Notes under the pieces: model-generated
Seen by the model: only the letters and a program-made list of their open reading frames with translations
Told to the model about the DNA's origin: nothing
The model's database searches: none
From: Actinoplanes lutulentus
GTDB taxonomy: Bacteria > Actinomycetota > Actinomycetes > Mycobacteriales > Micromonosporaceae
NCBI RefSeq assembly: GCF_003259845.1
Contig: NZ_QLMJ01000005.1
Location: 62,001-126,000, forward strand
DNA: 64,000 nt
Direction: 5' to 3'
Translations under genes and position numbers: made by a program
Shown: positions 26,359 to 34,156 of the stretch, piece after piece
How positions within the stretch are numbered: the stretch's first letter is position 1
How the letters are laid out: each line of letters opens with the position of its first letter

Positions 26359-27129
26359 TCAGGCTCGGAGGGTGGCGCCGCCGTCGACGTAGAGGTCGTG
26401 CATCGTGATGTGCCGGGCCCGTGGTGAGGCCAGGAAGATCACGGCGTCGGCGATGTCCTCCGGCGTGGCGATCCGGCCCAGCGGGATGCCGGCCCGGAAC
26501 GTCGCCGGATCACCCGCGATCACCGGCGCGGGACCGGACTCGGTCCAGAGCGCCCGCTGCATCGGGGTGTCGGTGGAGCCGGGCGCGACGACGTTGCAGC
26601 GGATGCCGTACGGCGCGAGTTCAAGCCCGAGCGACTTCGTGAACATGGTGCTGGCGGCCTTCGACGCGGCGTAGGCGGCCATCCCGGCGCGCGGGACGCC
26701 GGCCGCGTTCGAGGAGACGGTCACGATCGCGCCGGATCCGCGCGGAACCATCCGCCGGGCCACCGCACGACTCGCGTGGAACACCCCGGTGACGTTCACC
26801 GCGAACGTGTCCTGCCAATTGTCATCATTAAAGTTGACGACGTCTCCGGTATGCAGCACGCCGGCCACGTTGACGAGCAGATCGATCGGCCCGAGGAACT
26901 TCTCGGTGGCGTCCACAACAGCTTCCACCTGCTCGGCCGAGGTGACGTCGGCGACCTGCGGCAGGATGCCCGGGTACTCCTGCGCGAGCTGCTGGACACC
27001 GTCACTGCTCCGGTCGGCGGCGGCCACCCGGACACCCTCGCCGGCGAGCGCGCACGCGACCGCCCGGCCGATGCCCTGCCCCGCGCCGGTCACCAGAGCA
27101 ACCGTCCCGGCCAGCCCGAACCCGGTCAC
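26359..27129 (-). CDS. entA: 2,3-dihydro-2,3-dihydroxybenzoate dehydrogenase
   Basis: 256-residue short-chain dehydrogenase that oxidises dihydro-DHB to 2,3-DHB with NAD. Seen: [11 protein letters not shown] nucleotide loop, NVAGV, and the catalytic Ser-Tyr-Lys set (VSSNAAG, YAASKAA). GTG overlaps the ArCP stop as GTGA. A 56-bp gap separates it from entC, the largest gap in the operon. Confidence 0.94.
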   Translation of the reverse strand: MTGFGLAGTVALVTGAGQGIGRAVACALAGEGVRVAAADRSSDGVQQLAQEYPGILPQVADVTSAEQVEAVVDATEKFLGPIDLLVNVAGVLHTGDVVNFNDDNWQDTFAVNVTGVFHASRAVARRMVPRGSGAIVTVSSNAAGVPRAGMAAYAASKAASTMFTKSLGLELAPYGIRCNVVAPGSTDTPMQRALWTESGPAPVIAGDPATFRAGIPLGRIATPEDIADAVIFLASPRARHITMHDLYVDGGATLRA

Positions 27130-27446
27130 GGGTTGACGTTCTCGGCTGCTTTACCAGCCGCAATATCAGTCGCTTTATCAGCCGCTTCACCAGCTGATTT
27201 GTTGGCTGGCTTGCCGGCTGAATTGTCGGCGACGGAAGCCCAGGCCGCGATGGTCGGTTCGTCCGCCAGATCCAGGAAGCCGATATCGTGACCGTCCTCA
27301 CGCCAGCGCGCGGACAGCATCAGGACACGGATGGAGTCGAGCCCGCGATCGATCAGGTTCTCGTCGTCACCGAGATCGGCGGGATCCTCGTCCAGCACCT
27401 CCGCGATGTCCCGGCGCAGGCGTTCCTTGTCCAAGGGCGCGGTCAT
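27126..27446 (-). CDS. Free-standing aryl carrier protein with Ala/Lys-rich tail
   Basis: 106 residues. The carrier domain (about 1-75) has [12 protein letters not shown] with the phosphopantetheine-attachment Ser at 38; it should be loaded with DHB by EntE and donate it to the NRPS. From about 76 the protein turns into a low-complexity Asn/Ala/Gly/Lys/Asp tail of about 30 residues built from codon-level repeats. In EntB and DhbB this domain is fused to the isochorismatase, so the split is a notable variant. First gene of the operon, 20 bp behind an iron box. Confidence 0.9.
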   Translation of the reverse strand: MTAPLDKERLRRDIAEVLDEDPADLGDDENLIDRGLDSIRVLMLSARWREDGHDIGFLDLADEPTIAAWASVADNSAGKPANKSAGEAADKATDIAAGKAAENVNP

Positions 27447-27466
27447 GCCATCGGCTCCGTTCGTTG

Positions 27467-27485
27467 TTAGGTAAGGCTAACCTAG
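27467..27485. promoter_or_regulatory. Iron box of the DHB operon
   Basis: TTAGGTAAGGCTAACCTAG matches the iron-box consensus at 17 of 19 positions and lies 20 bp before the ArCP ATG, so the whole ArCP-entA-entC-entE-entB operon is likely iron-repressed. Confidence 0.88.
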
Positions 27486-27509
27486 CAGCGAATCGGCTTC
27501 GTGTAGAAG

Positions 27510-27540
27510 GTGGACAACATCACTCACCAGATTGTCCACA
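27510..27540. promoter_or_regulatory. Inverted DnaA-box-like pair GTGGACAA-N14-TTGTCCACA
   Basis: TTGTCCACA (27532-27540) is an exact Streptomyces-type DnaA box; GGTGGACAA (27509-27517) is its inverted near-copy 14 bp away. The arrangement matches 8369-8398. It ends 2 bp before the STAND gene stop and could equally act as that gene's weak terminator stem. Confidence 0.4.
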
Positions 27541-27541
27541 A

Positions 27542-29716
27542 TCAAGGGCAGGGTGGCGAGACTTGACTGCCTTCAGTCTGGCCGACGCCTGCGGCGAGCA
27601 GTAGGAATACGCCCAGGCCGGCCATCAGGCGGCGCAGGCGGCTGGTCACCCGGCGGCGGTCGGCTTCCTGCTGCTCGGCGGCGGCCCAACCGGCCGCCAG
27701 AAATTCACCTACCAGCACGTCCGTCTCGTCGAGAGCGGCGGCTTGGTTTCGGGCGGCTCGTTCGCGGGCGGCCAGGAGGCGGGAGCCTTGGGGGAGCAGG
27801 TTGGGGTCGCGGCCTGAGCGGGACCAGGCCTGGGCTGCCTCGGTGATCTGGCGGCGCAGGAGCAGGTCCTCGCCGGCCTCCGACACCCACGTGGCCAGTC
27901 TGGGCCAGCTGGTCAGCAGGGCCTCGTGGCTGATCTCGACGGTGTCCGCGCCGACCGTTACCAGGCGGGCCTTCACCAGGCGGCGCAGGACTCGGGAGTC
28001 GGCGGCGGCGCGTTCGCCGCGCCTGCGGACCGCGGTGCCGGTGGTGGTCACCGTGACCAGGGCCAGCAGGGCGTCGCGGAGGCGGTCGCGGTCGTCGGGT
28101 GGCAGCTCCAGGTAGATCCGTTCGGCGGTCTCGGCGATCGCGTGCCGGATGCCGCCGGTCTCCCGGTACGCGCTCACGGTCAGCCGGATGCCCTCCCGCC
28201 TGTCCCAGGTGGCTCGCAGGGCGTGGGCGAGCAGTGGGAGTGTGCCCGGGTCGTATCCGTTTCGCCCGTCCGCGCCGAGGTCGCGGAGCAGCAGGTCGGG
28301 CAGGCCTGGTTCAACGCTGAGGCCGGACTGCTCGGCCGGTTCGATCACGGCGCGGCGGATCGCGCCGGCGTCCAGGGGGCCCAGCACCATGTGGCCGGCC
28401 GCCAGGACCTTTGCCAGTGGCGGCAGCTGCACGCAGGCCGCGTAGAAGTCGGAGCGGACCGCGATCACCACGATGGCCGGGGCGGCGGAGACGAGCTCGG
28501 TGGCGTACGCGAGGCGTTCGGCGGGGTCGGGGCACTGGGTGAAGAGCTCTTCGAACTGGTCGACCACGATGATCGGGCGGCGGCCGGCGGCGGTGGCTTC
28601 GGCGGCCAGCCGGCCGAGGGAAGACGGTTTCTGTTCGCCGGGGGAGGCCGGCTTCTCTTTGCCGAGGGAAGCCCGTGGATCGGGTTTTGCGATGCCCTTG
28701 CTCGCGGGTGCGGCCAGGAATCTCAGACGTTCACGCAGGTGCGCGATGGGGCGTACCCCTGGGCTTGTCAGGACCCACGGCCAAGCCGCAGCTTGCGCGC
28801 CTAGCGCGCCTGACACCAAGCCTGGCAGAAGTCCGGCCCTGACCAGGGAGGACTTGCCGGCGCCGGACACGCCGGTTACGACCAGGGGTGGACCGCCGGC
28901 GGCTTGTTCGGCGAGGCGGCTGAGGAGCTCGGCTACCTCGGGCTCACGGCCGCGGAACCAGGGGGCATCCTCCGGTTCGAAGTGGACCAGACCGGGGTAG
29001 GGCGGGACGGCACCACCAGGGACGTCGGCCGGCGGGCTGTCGTCGGCGGGGAGCTGCTCGCGGGTGATGGCGATCAGGTGGCGGCGGACCTCGGCGAGCT
29101 CGCGGTGCAGTCGCAGGCTCTGCGTGGCGAGCTGCTGGCGCAGGCCGTCGACGCTGTCCCGGACGTCGGCGAGCATCCAGCGCAGCTCGTGCACGCCGAG
29201 GCCGAGTTCCTGGAACGCCGCCTCCAGGGCGTGCCGGAGCTCCACATCGGTGAGCTCGGCCTCGGAGATCGCGGCGCTGATCGCGTCGACCTCGCGCAGG
29301 ATCAGGGAGATCTCCTTGTGGAGCGCGCGGCCGTTCGCGCTGGCGTTTTTGTCGGCGTTTTTGCCGGCGTTTTTGTCGGCGGCGGCGAGGCGGGTCAGGA
29401 GCTCGGTGGCGAGGGAGTCGCGCCACTGTTCCTGGTCGGCCGGGTCCTTGAGTTTTTTCGCGGTGTCGGCCATCGCGTCGGCGAGGACGTTGCTGCCGAT
29501 CCCGCCGATCTGATCTAAAGCGGTCGCGAATTCGGCGGGTGCTCCGAGCCCGGCGCCGGCGATCGGTGCCACGGCGGAGGCGGTCAGGAGTGCCAGAATC
29601 GCGTACGGGCTGGCGGTGTGGATCCGGGTCCTGCTTCGGCTGCCGGCGTCGCGCACCCAGGCGCGCACACCGGCTCTGGCCTGCTCGGCCGCTGTTTCCG
29701 GATCCGGTTCGGGCAC
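27542..29716 (-). CDS. nSTAND1-type ATPase lacking a C-terminal sensor domain
   Basis: 724 residues. N-terminus: a hydrophobic segment near 36-60, then a helical/coiled-coil region (about 95-225). STAND NTPase from about 245: Walker A GVSGAGKSS near 282-290 and Walker B PIIVVDQFEE near 381-390, followed by the usual winged-helix region (ISHEALLTSWPRL). A final membrane helix near 700-715 is followed by only about a dozen residues, where relatives usually continue into WD40 or similar repeats. STAND proteins are signal-triggered oligomerising switches, several of them antiviral. GTG start with GAAGGA upstream. Function here unknown. Confidence 0.87.
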   Translation of the reverse strand: MPEPDPETAAEQARAGVRAWVRDAGSRSRTRIHTASPYAILALLTASAVAPIAGAGLGAPAEFATALDQIGGIGSNVLADAMADTAKKLKDPADQEQWRDSLATELLTRLAAADKNAGKNADKNASANGRALHKEISLILREVDAISAAISEAELTDVELRHALEAAFQELGLGVHELRWMLADVRDSVDGLRQQLATQSLRLHRELAEVRRHLIAITREQLPADDSPPADVPGGAVPPYPGLVHFEPEDAPWFRGREPEVAELLSRLAEQAAGGPPLVVTGVSGAGKSSLVRAGLLPGLVSGALGAQAAAWPWVLTSPGVRPIAHLRERLRFLAAPASKGIAKPDPRASLGKEKPASPGEQKPSSLGRLAAEATAAGRRPIIVVDQFEELFTQCPDPAERLAYATELVSAAPAIVVIAVRSDFYAACVQLPPLAKVLAAGHMVLGPLDAGAIRRAVIEPAEQSGLSVEPGLPDLLLRDLGADGRNGYDPGTLPLLAHALRATWDRREGIRLTVSAYRETGGIRHAIAETAERIYLELPPDDRDRLRDALLALVTVTTTGTAVRRRGERAAADSRVLRRLVKARLVTVGADTVEISHEALLTSWPRLATWVSEAGEDLLLRRQITEAAQAWSRSGRDPNLLPQGSRLLAARERAARNQAAALDETDVLVGEFLAAGWAAAEQQEADRRRVTSRLRRLMAGLGVFLLLAAGVGQTEGSQVSPPCP

Positions 29717-29777
29717 GGCTCGCCGTCCTTCATGGACATCGACACCTTTCGGGTTCTCATGATGTCACCCCCGTGCG

Positions 29778-31289
29778 ATGCCGTCGTCGTTCTCGTACGG
29801 TATGAGCGTGGTGAATGCGGTGAGCGACGTTGTCCCTACTGAGCGTATCGATATCGTCGGTCGCCGACCGCTGGCCTGGTGGCCGGTCGGGCTGATAGCC
29901 GCCGGCGCCACCCTGCTGCTTCTGATCACTGCGAATCGGTACGACTACCACCGCGACGAGCTGTATTTCCGGATGCTCGGCCAGCACCCGCAGTGGGGGT
30001 ATGTCGACCAGCCGCCGTTCACGCCGCTGCTCGCCCGGCTCGGCATCGAGTTCTTCGGGGACACGGTGTGGGGGATGCGGGTGCCGTTCGCGCTGGTGCT
30101 GGGGTTGACCGCGCTGGTCGCCGCCGTCATCGCCCGGGAGGTGGGCGGAGGGGCGGTCGCTCAGTCGATCGCGGCGGCCGGGGTAGTGAGCGCTTTTCCG
30201 CTGTCGGCCGCGCATGTCAGCTCGACGGCCGCTGTCGATCTGCTGGTCTGGCTCGGTGTGGTGTTCTTCGTGATCCGGGCTTTGCAAGGTTCGTCGCAGG
30301 GGTGGGTGTGGGCCGGGGTGACGGCCGGGGCCGGGCTCTACAACAAGCATCTGGTGGTGCTTCTGCTGGTCAGCCTGGCGGTGGGGTTGCTGGTGGCCGG
30401 GCCTCGGCCGGTGTTCCGGTCCCGGATGTTGTGGATGGGGGTGGCCGCTGTCGTCGTGGTCGGGCTGCCCAATGTGGTTTATCAGGTGGTTCATGGTTTC
30501 CCGCAGGTCCAGATGACTTCGGTGATCGCTGTCTCCGGGGCTGAGCGGCTCATGGTGGTGCCTCTGCAGTTCGTCCTGATCGTGCTGCCGCCGGTGTGGA
30601 TCGCGGGGATCGTGATGCTTGCCCGGGATCGGCGGCTGCGATCAATCGCGGTCGCGTACCCGGTCTTGCTGATCCTTGTGCTGGTCTCCGGTGGGCAGGC
30701 GTATTACCCGGTCGGGTTGCTGCTCGCGCTTTTCGCAGTCGGGGCGGTGCCTACCACGCGGTGGATGACTCGGCGTTGGCGGCAGGTTTTCCTGTGGACG
30801 GGTGTGGCGGTTTCTGCCCTTGTTGCCGTGGTGTCCGGGCTGCCGGCCATTCCTGAGGAGGATCTGGGCGACAGCTTCGTGGTCGCGGTCAACCAGACCG
30901 TCGCTGATCAGATCGGGTGGCGGGAGTACGTCTGGCAGGTCGGTGCTGTGTACGCCGGGCTGTCCGATGCTGATCAGCGGAAGACGGTGCTGTTCGCGGG
31001 GAATTACGGGGAGGCCGGTGCGCTGGATCGGTATGGGCCGTCGCTGGCGTTGCCTGATGTCTACAGCGGACATAATTCGCTTTTTGACTTGGGGCCGCCG
31101 CCTAAGGGGAAGAGTGTGGTGGTGGCGGTGGTGGAGACCGCGCCTCGGGAACTGGGCAATTGTGCGGTGAAGGCTCGGCTTCATAACTCGGTCGGGGTGG
31201 AGAACGAGGAGCTTTCGTCGCAGGTTTACGTGTGCCGGTTGAGTCAGCCGTGGAGTTCTGTTTGGCCTGGGTTGAAGCACTATGGCTGA
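29778..31289 (+). CDS. ArnT/PMT-type membrane glycosyltransferase
   Basis: Up to 503 residues with about 12 membrane helices. Seen: the first extracellular loop with YDYHRDELYFRMLGQHPQWG (acidic GT-C motif), then WGYVDQPPFTPLLARL, and a C-terminal extracellular domain of about 140 residues. Such enzymes transfer sugars from polyprenyl phosphates to lipids or proteins. The start is uncertain: ATG 29778, ATG 29802 or GTG 29808; TACGGT at 29796-29801 would suit a leaderless GTG 29808. Divergent from the STAND gene. Confidence 0.88.
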   Translation: MPSSFSYGMSVVNAVSDVVPTERIDIVGRRPLAWWPVGLIAAGATLLLLITANRYDYHRDELYFRMLGQHPQWGYVDQPPFTPLLARLGIEFFGDTVWGMRVPFALVLGLTALVAAVIAREVGGGAVAQSIAAAGVVSAFPLSAAHVSSTAAVDLLVWLGVVFFVIRALQGSSQGWVWAGVTAGAGLYNKHLVVLLLVSLAVGLLVAGPRPVFRSRMLWMGVAAVVVVGLPNVVYQVVHGFPQVQMTSVIAVSGAERLMVVPLQFVLIVLPPVWIAGIVMLARDRRLRSIAVAYPVLLILVLVSGGQAYYPVGLLLALFAVGAVPTTRWMTRRWRQVFLWTGVAVSALVAVVSGLPAIPEEDLGDSFVVAVNQTVADQIGWREYVWQVGAVYAGLSDADQRKTVLFAGNYGEAGALDRYGPSLALPDVYSGHNSLFDLGPPPKGKSVVVAVVETAPRELGNCAVKARLHNSVGVENEELSSQVYVCRLSQPWSSVWPGLKHYG

Positions 31290-31376
31290 GGTGGTGTCGG
31301 TACGTCGCCGGGTGTCGGCAGGGGGTCGCTGTCGGGCTGGCGCGTCCTTGCCCTTTCCAGGGTGTTTGGTCGTGTG

Positions 31377-31423
31377 GATCTTGTGAGCTTGTGCCGACGG
31401 AGCAGCCGCAAACTCACAAGATT
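31377..31423. repeat. GATCTTG hairpin in the second repeat island
   Basis: GATCTTGTGAG (31377-31387) pairs with CTCACAAGATT (31413-31423), one end mismatch, 25-nt loop. Its arm sequence and overall size resemble the hairpin at 4745-4792, also downstream of a plus-strand gene and before the 63-bp repeats. Confidence 0.7.
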
Positions 31424-31651
31424 GTCGGGCAGAGGCCGGCGTGGTCGGGTTCGCCGTGGAGCGTGAGCGTGAGCGGGAGCGGTTGCGGGGCGGAGGCTGC
31501 GGGGCGGCGGCGACTGCGGGGCGGGGTGGGGGCACGTTGCGGTGAGCGTCAGGCGGTCTGGCTGGTGCTCAGGGTTGTGAAAACGGCCGTAAGAGATCAC
31601 TGGAGGCCAGCTCGTGTCGTCCAGCTAGGTCATCGGGCCCTGATGAGGTGG

Positions 31652-31825
31652 CTGAGCTACGGCTTGGCGGTGCGAGCCGTCGTCCGGGGTGTAATCGGGG
31701 CTTCATAGCGTGGTTGAGCTACGGCTCCGCGGGGCGAGCCGTCGTCCATACGTCTTTCCAGACCCGGATAACAGGGCTGAGCTACGGCTCGCCCTGGGTG
31801 GCATGGCTGGGCTACGGCTCGCCCC
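31652..31825. repeat. Four copies of the CTGAGCTACGGCTCG repeat
   Basis: Core copies start at 31652, 31714, 31777 and 31807 (spacing 62, 63, 30). The first two carry the reverse core GCGAGCCGTCGTCC about 19 bp downstream, making short stems. This is the same family and period as 4931-5054. The convergent gap 31290-31870 contains no credible gene; reading frames there lack homology and biased codon use. Confidence 0.8.
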
Positions 31826-31870
31826 GGTAACGGGAACTTGGCCGCAGGACGCCGGCCGCTGGGTGGCGGG

Positions 31871-33064
31871 TTAGACCTGGCGGTTTCGGCCCGCCTGGTA
31901 GCCGGCGATCATCTGGGGGACCATCAACGCCACCATCACCGCCAGCGGCGCGCGCCAACCATCCGTCGCGTCGTGCAGGGCGCCGATCACGAACGGGCCC
32001 GGGATGGCGATCAGGTAGCCGACGCTCTGGGCGAACGCCGACAGCTTGACCACCGTCGCCGGGTTGCTGCCGCGTAGCGCGATCATGGTCAGGACCAGCG
32101 GGAACGCCGTGTTCACCACGCCCAGCATGATTGCCCACAGCCAGGGCGCCGCGCCGGGGGACCACAGCAGGCCGCCCCAGCCGGCCATCCCGAACAGGCC
32201 GAGAACCAGCGCGATCAAGCTCTGACTCCGGGTGCGGCCGGCCAGGGACGAAAGAGCAAATCCCAGGGGTACGCCCAAAAACGACGTCACCGCGAACAGG
32301 ATGCCCGCCTTCGACGCCGAGATCCCCGCGTCCCGATAGATCTGCGGCAGCCACCCGATGATCACGTAGGCGGAGGTGGACTGCATACCGAAGTACACCG
32401 CGAGGGCCCACGCGACAGGGCTGCGCGTCACGCGTACCGAAGAAGGCTTTTGATCTTGAGAAGCCGAGAGGGCGGGGGCGGTGCGGGCCAGCAGGAGCCA
32501 GGGCGGGAGCGCGATCACGGCGGCGAGCGCCCAGCAGGACAGGCCGAGGCGCCAGTCGTCGCCGAAACTGCTGGTCAGCGGCACGGTCGCGGCTGCCGCG
32601 GTGGTCGCACCGACGTTCAGCGCCACCGTGTAGAGGCCGGTCACCGTGCCGACCTGGTCCGGGAAGCGGTCCTTCACGATCGACGGCAGCAGGATGTTGA
32701 CCAGCGCGATGCCAGCCAGCGCCACCGCGCTGAGCAGCAGGAACAGCGCCACGCCGCCGGCATAGGGGCGCGTCGCGAGACCCACGGTGAGCAGCGCGAG
32801 GCCGCCGAAGATCACGCGAGCGGCGCCGAACCGTCGCGCCAGGCGAGGCGCGGCAAGGCCGATTGCCGCAAAACACACCACGGGTACGGAAGTGAGCAGC
32901 CCCGCCACGGTCGTGGACATGCCGAGTCCGGTGCGCAGCTCGGTGAGCACCGGGCCGATGCTGGTGACGGCGAGCCGCAGGTTCACCGCCGCCAGCAACA
33001 GTGCGATCAGAATGAAGAGCCGACCCTGGCGGCGTGTGATCGCCTGCTGTTCCCGTAATGCCAC
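31871..33064 (-). CDS. CynX/NimT-type MFS transporter
   Basis: 397 residues, 12 predicted membrane helices, with the early AAVNLRLAVTSIGPVLTELR stretch typical of the CynX/NimT subfamily (relatives act on cyanate or nitroimidazoles, or are uncharacterised). Substrate unknown. GTG start, 71 bp from the siderophore-interacting protein stop on the same strand, so co-transcription from the upstream iron-regulated promoter is possible and a role in siderophore export cannot be excluded. Confidence 0.9.
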   Translation of the reverse strand: MALREQQAITRRQGRLFILIALLLAAVNLRLAVTSIGPVLTELRTGLGMSTTVAGLLTSVPVVCFAAIGLAAPRLARRFGAARVIFGGLALLTVGLATRPYAGGVALFLLLSAVALAGIALVNILLPSIVKDRFPDQVGTVTGLYTVALNVGATTAAAATVPLTSSFGDDWRLGLSCWALAAVIALPPWLLLARTAPALSASQDQKPSSVRVTRSPVAWALAVYFGMQSTSAYVIIGWLPQIYRDAGISASKAGILFAVTSFLGVPLGFALSSLAGRTRSQSLIALVLGLFGMAGWGGLLWSPGAAPWLWAIMLGVVNTAFPLVLTMIALRGSNPATVVKLSAFAQSVGYLIAIPGPFVIGALHDATDGWRAPLAVMVALMVPQMIAGYQAGRNRQV

Positions 33065-33135
33065 GGAAACATCATGGCCCTGCTCACGGGCTGGTGCGCG
33101 GCAGGGTGTGTACGGTCACAAACGCTGACCGCTGC

Positions 33136-33975
33136 TTACACCGAGGCGGGCGTCTCCTGCTCGCGCTCGGTCTGCTCGTTGAACTCGCGCTTGCTCGACT
33201 GCCAGCCGTCCTCGTTCATGCCGTTGCGCCAATATCCGGAGATGGACAGCTGGTCGAGCGGCATCGCCAGCTCGCGGCGCAGATATCCACGGAGGTCGCG
33301 GACCAGGTTCGCCTCGCCGTGCACGAAGACCTGCCCCTGACCCTCGGGGAGGACCGCGGTGCGCACCGCGTCGCAGAGCAGCACACCGACCGGGCGTGCG
33401 CCCCGGTGCAGCCAGGTGATCTCGACGCCGGCGCCGGCCGACAGTTTCTGCTCCTCGTCGGGGCTTTCGACCTCGAGGAACACGCGAGCGACGGCATCCT
33501 CGGGCATGCCCTCCAGCGCGGCTGCGATGGCCGGCAGGGCGCTCTCGTCACCGGCGAGCAGGTGCCAGTCGGCGTCGGCGCTCGGGGCGTAACCCCCGCC
33601 GGGGCCCATGAACCGGAACGGGTCACCGGGCTTGGCCTGCGCGGCCCACGGTCCGGCGATGCCGCTGTCGCCGTGCACCACGAAGTCGACCCACATCTCG
33701 TGGATCTCCGGCAGCCACTTGCGCACCGTGTAGGTCCGGACCGACGGCCAGGTCTCGCGTGGCATCGTCTCGCGGATGGCACCCATGTCGAACGGCTCCG
33801 GGTAATCGGCACCGGGCTGCGGGAAGATCACCTTGATGTAGTGATCGGTGAACTGGCCGGCCTCGATCCCGGCCAAGGCCTCACCGCCGACCACCACTCG
33901 CACCATGTGCGGGGTCAGCTGCTCGACCCGAGTGACCACGCCCTCATGGGCCGGTCGCGCTGGTCTGTTCGCCAT
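33136..33975 (-). CDS. Siderophore-interacting protein (ViuB-type ferric reductase)
   Basis: 279 residues. FAD-binding beta barrel with RTYTVRKW (flavin-binding Arg-x-Tyr-Thr), then SIP NAD-binding fold with the LLAGDESALPAIAAALE motif and a C-terminal YWRNGMNEDGW. These enzymes reduce ferric siderophores in the cytosol to release Fe(II). ATG 33975 has AGGTG upstream and is preferred to the frame start at 33987. A weak iron box lies upstream. Confidence 0.95.
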   Translation of the reverse strand: MANRPARPAHEGVVTRVEQLTPHMVRVVVGGEALAGIEAGQFTDHYIKVIFPQPGADYPEPFDMGAIRETMPRETWPSVRTYTVRKWLPEIHEMWVDFVVHGDSGIAGPWAAQAKPGDPFRFMGPGGGYAPSADADWHLLAGDESALPAIAAALEGMPEDAVARVFLEVESPDEEQKLSAGAGVEITWLHRGARPVGVLLCDAVRTAVLPEGQGQVFVHGEANLVRDLRGYLRRELAMPLDQLSISGYWRNGMNEDGWQSSKREFNEQTEREQETPASV

Positions 33976-34007
33976 ACTGCACCTCATTGCCGGTGGGACG
34001 ATCTCCG

Positions 34008-34026
34008 GCAGGTAAGGCTACCCTTA
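34008..34026. promoter_or_regulatory. Weak iron box before the siderophore-interacting protein
   Basis: GCAGGTAAGGCTACCCTTA matches the iron-box consensus at 14 of 19 positions, with the core AGGTAAGGCTA intact, 33 bp before the start codon. Confidence 0.65.
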
Positions 34027-34104
34027 TTGTCTGTGATCTAACGTGCTGCCTGCTGGTGATTGTGAGTTTTCCCGTCAGGGCGCGGTTTGAATCAGCATCC
34101 CGAT

Positions 34105-34148
34105 ACACGAAAGGTGAGCCGGGAGAACCCCGGCCCACCTCTTCGTGT
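34105..34148 (-). terminator. Long hairpin terminator of the Asn/Gly-rich surface protein gene
   Basis: ACACGAAAGGTGAGCCGGG (34105-34123) pairs with its near-complement at 34128-34148 with one bulge and one mismatch, a stem of about 19 bp. It lies 9 bp beyond the surface protein stop on the minus strand. Confidence 0.8.
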
Positions 34149-34156
34149 TCTTGGGA

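Noticed and set aside
27509-27540. Replication origin suggested by DnaA boxes
   Set aside because: Only one pair of boxes, no AT-rich unwinding region, and no dnaA, dnaN, gyrB or rpmH nearby.
31871-33064. Assignment of the MFS protein as the dedicated siderophore exporter
   Set aside because: The sequence fits the CynX/NimT subfamily better than EntS-type exporters, and there is no iron box directly before it.
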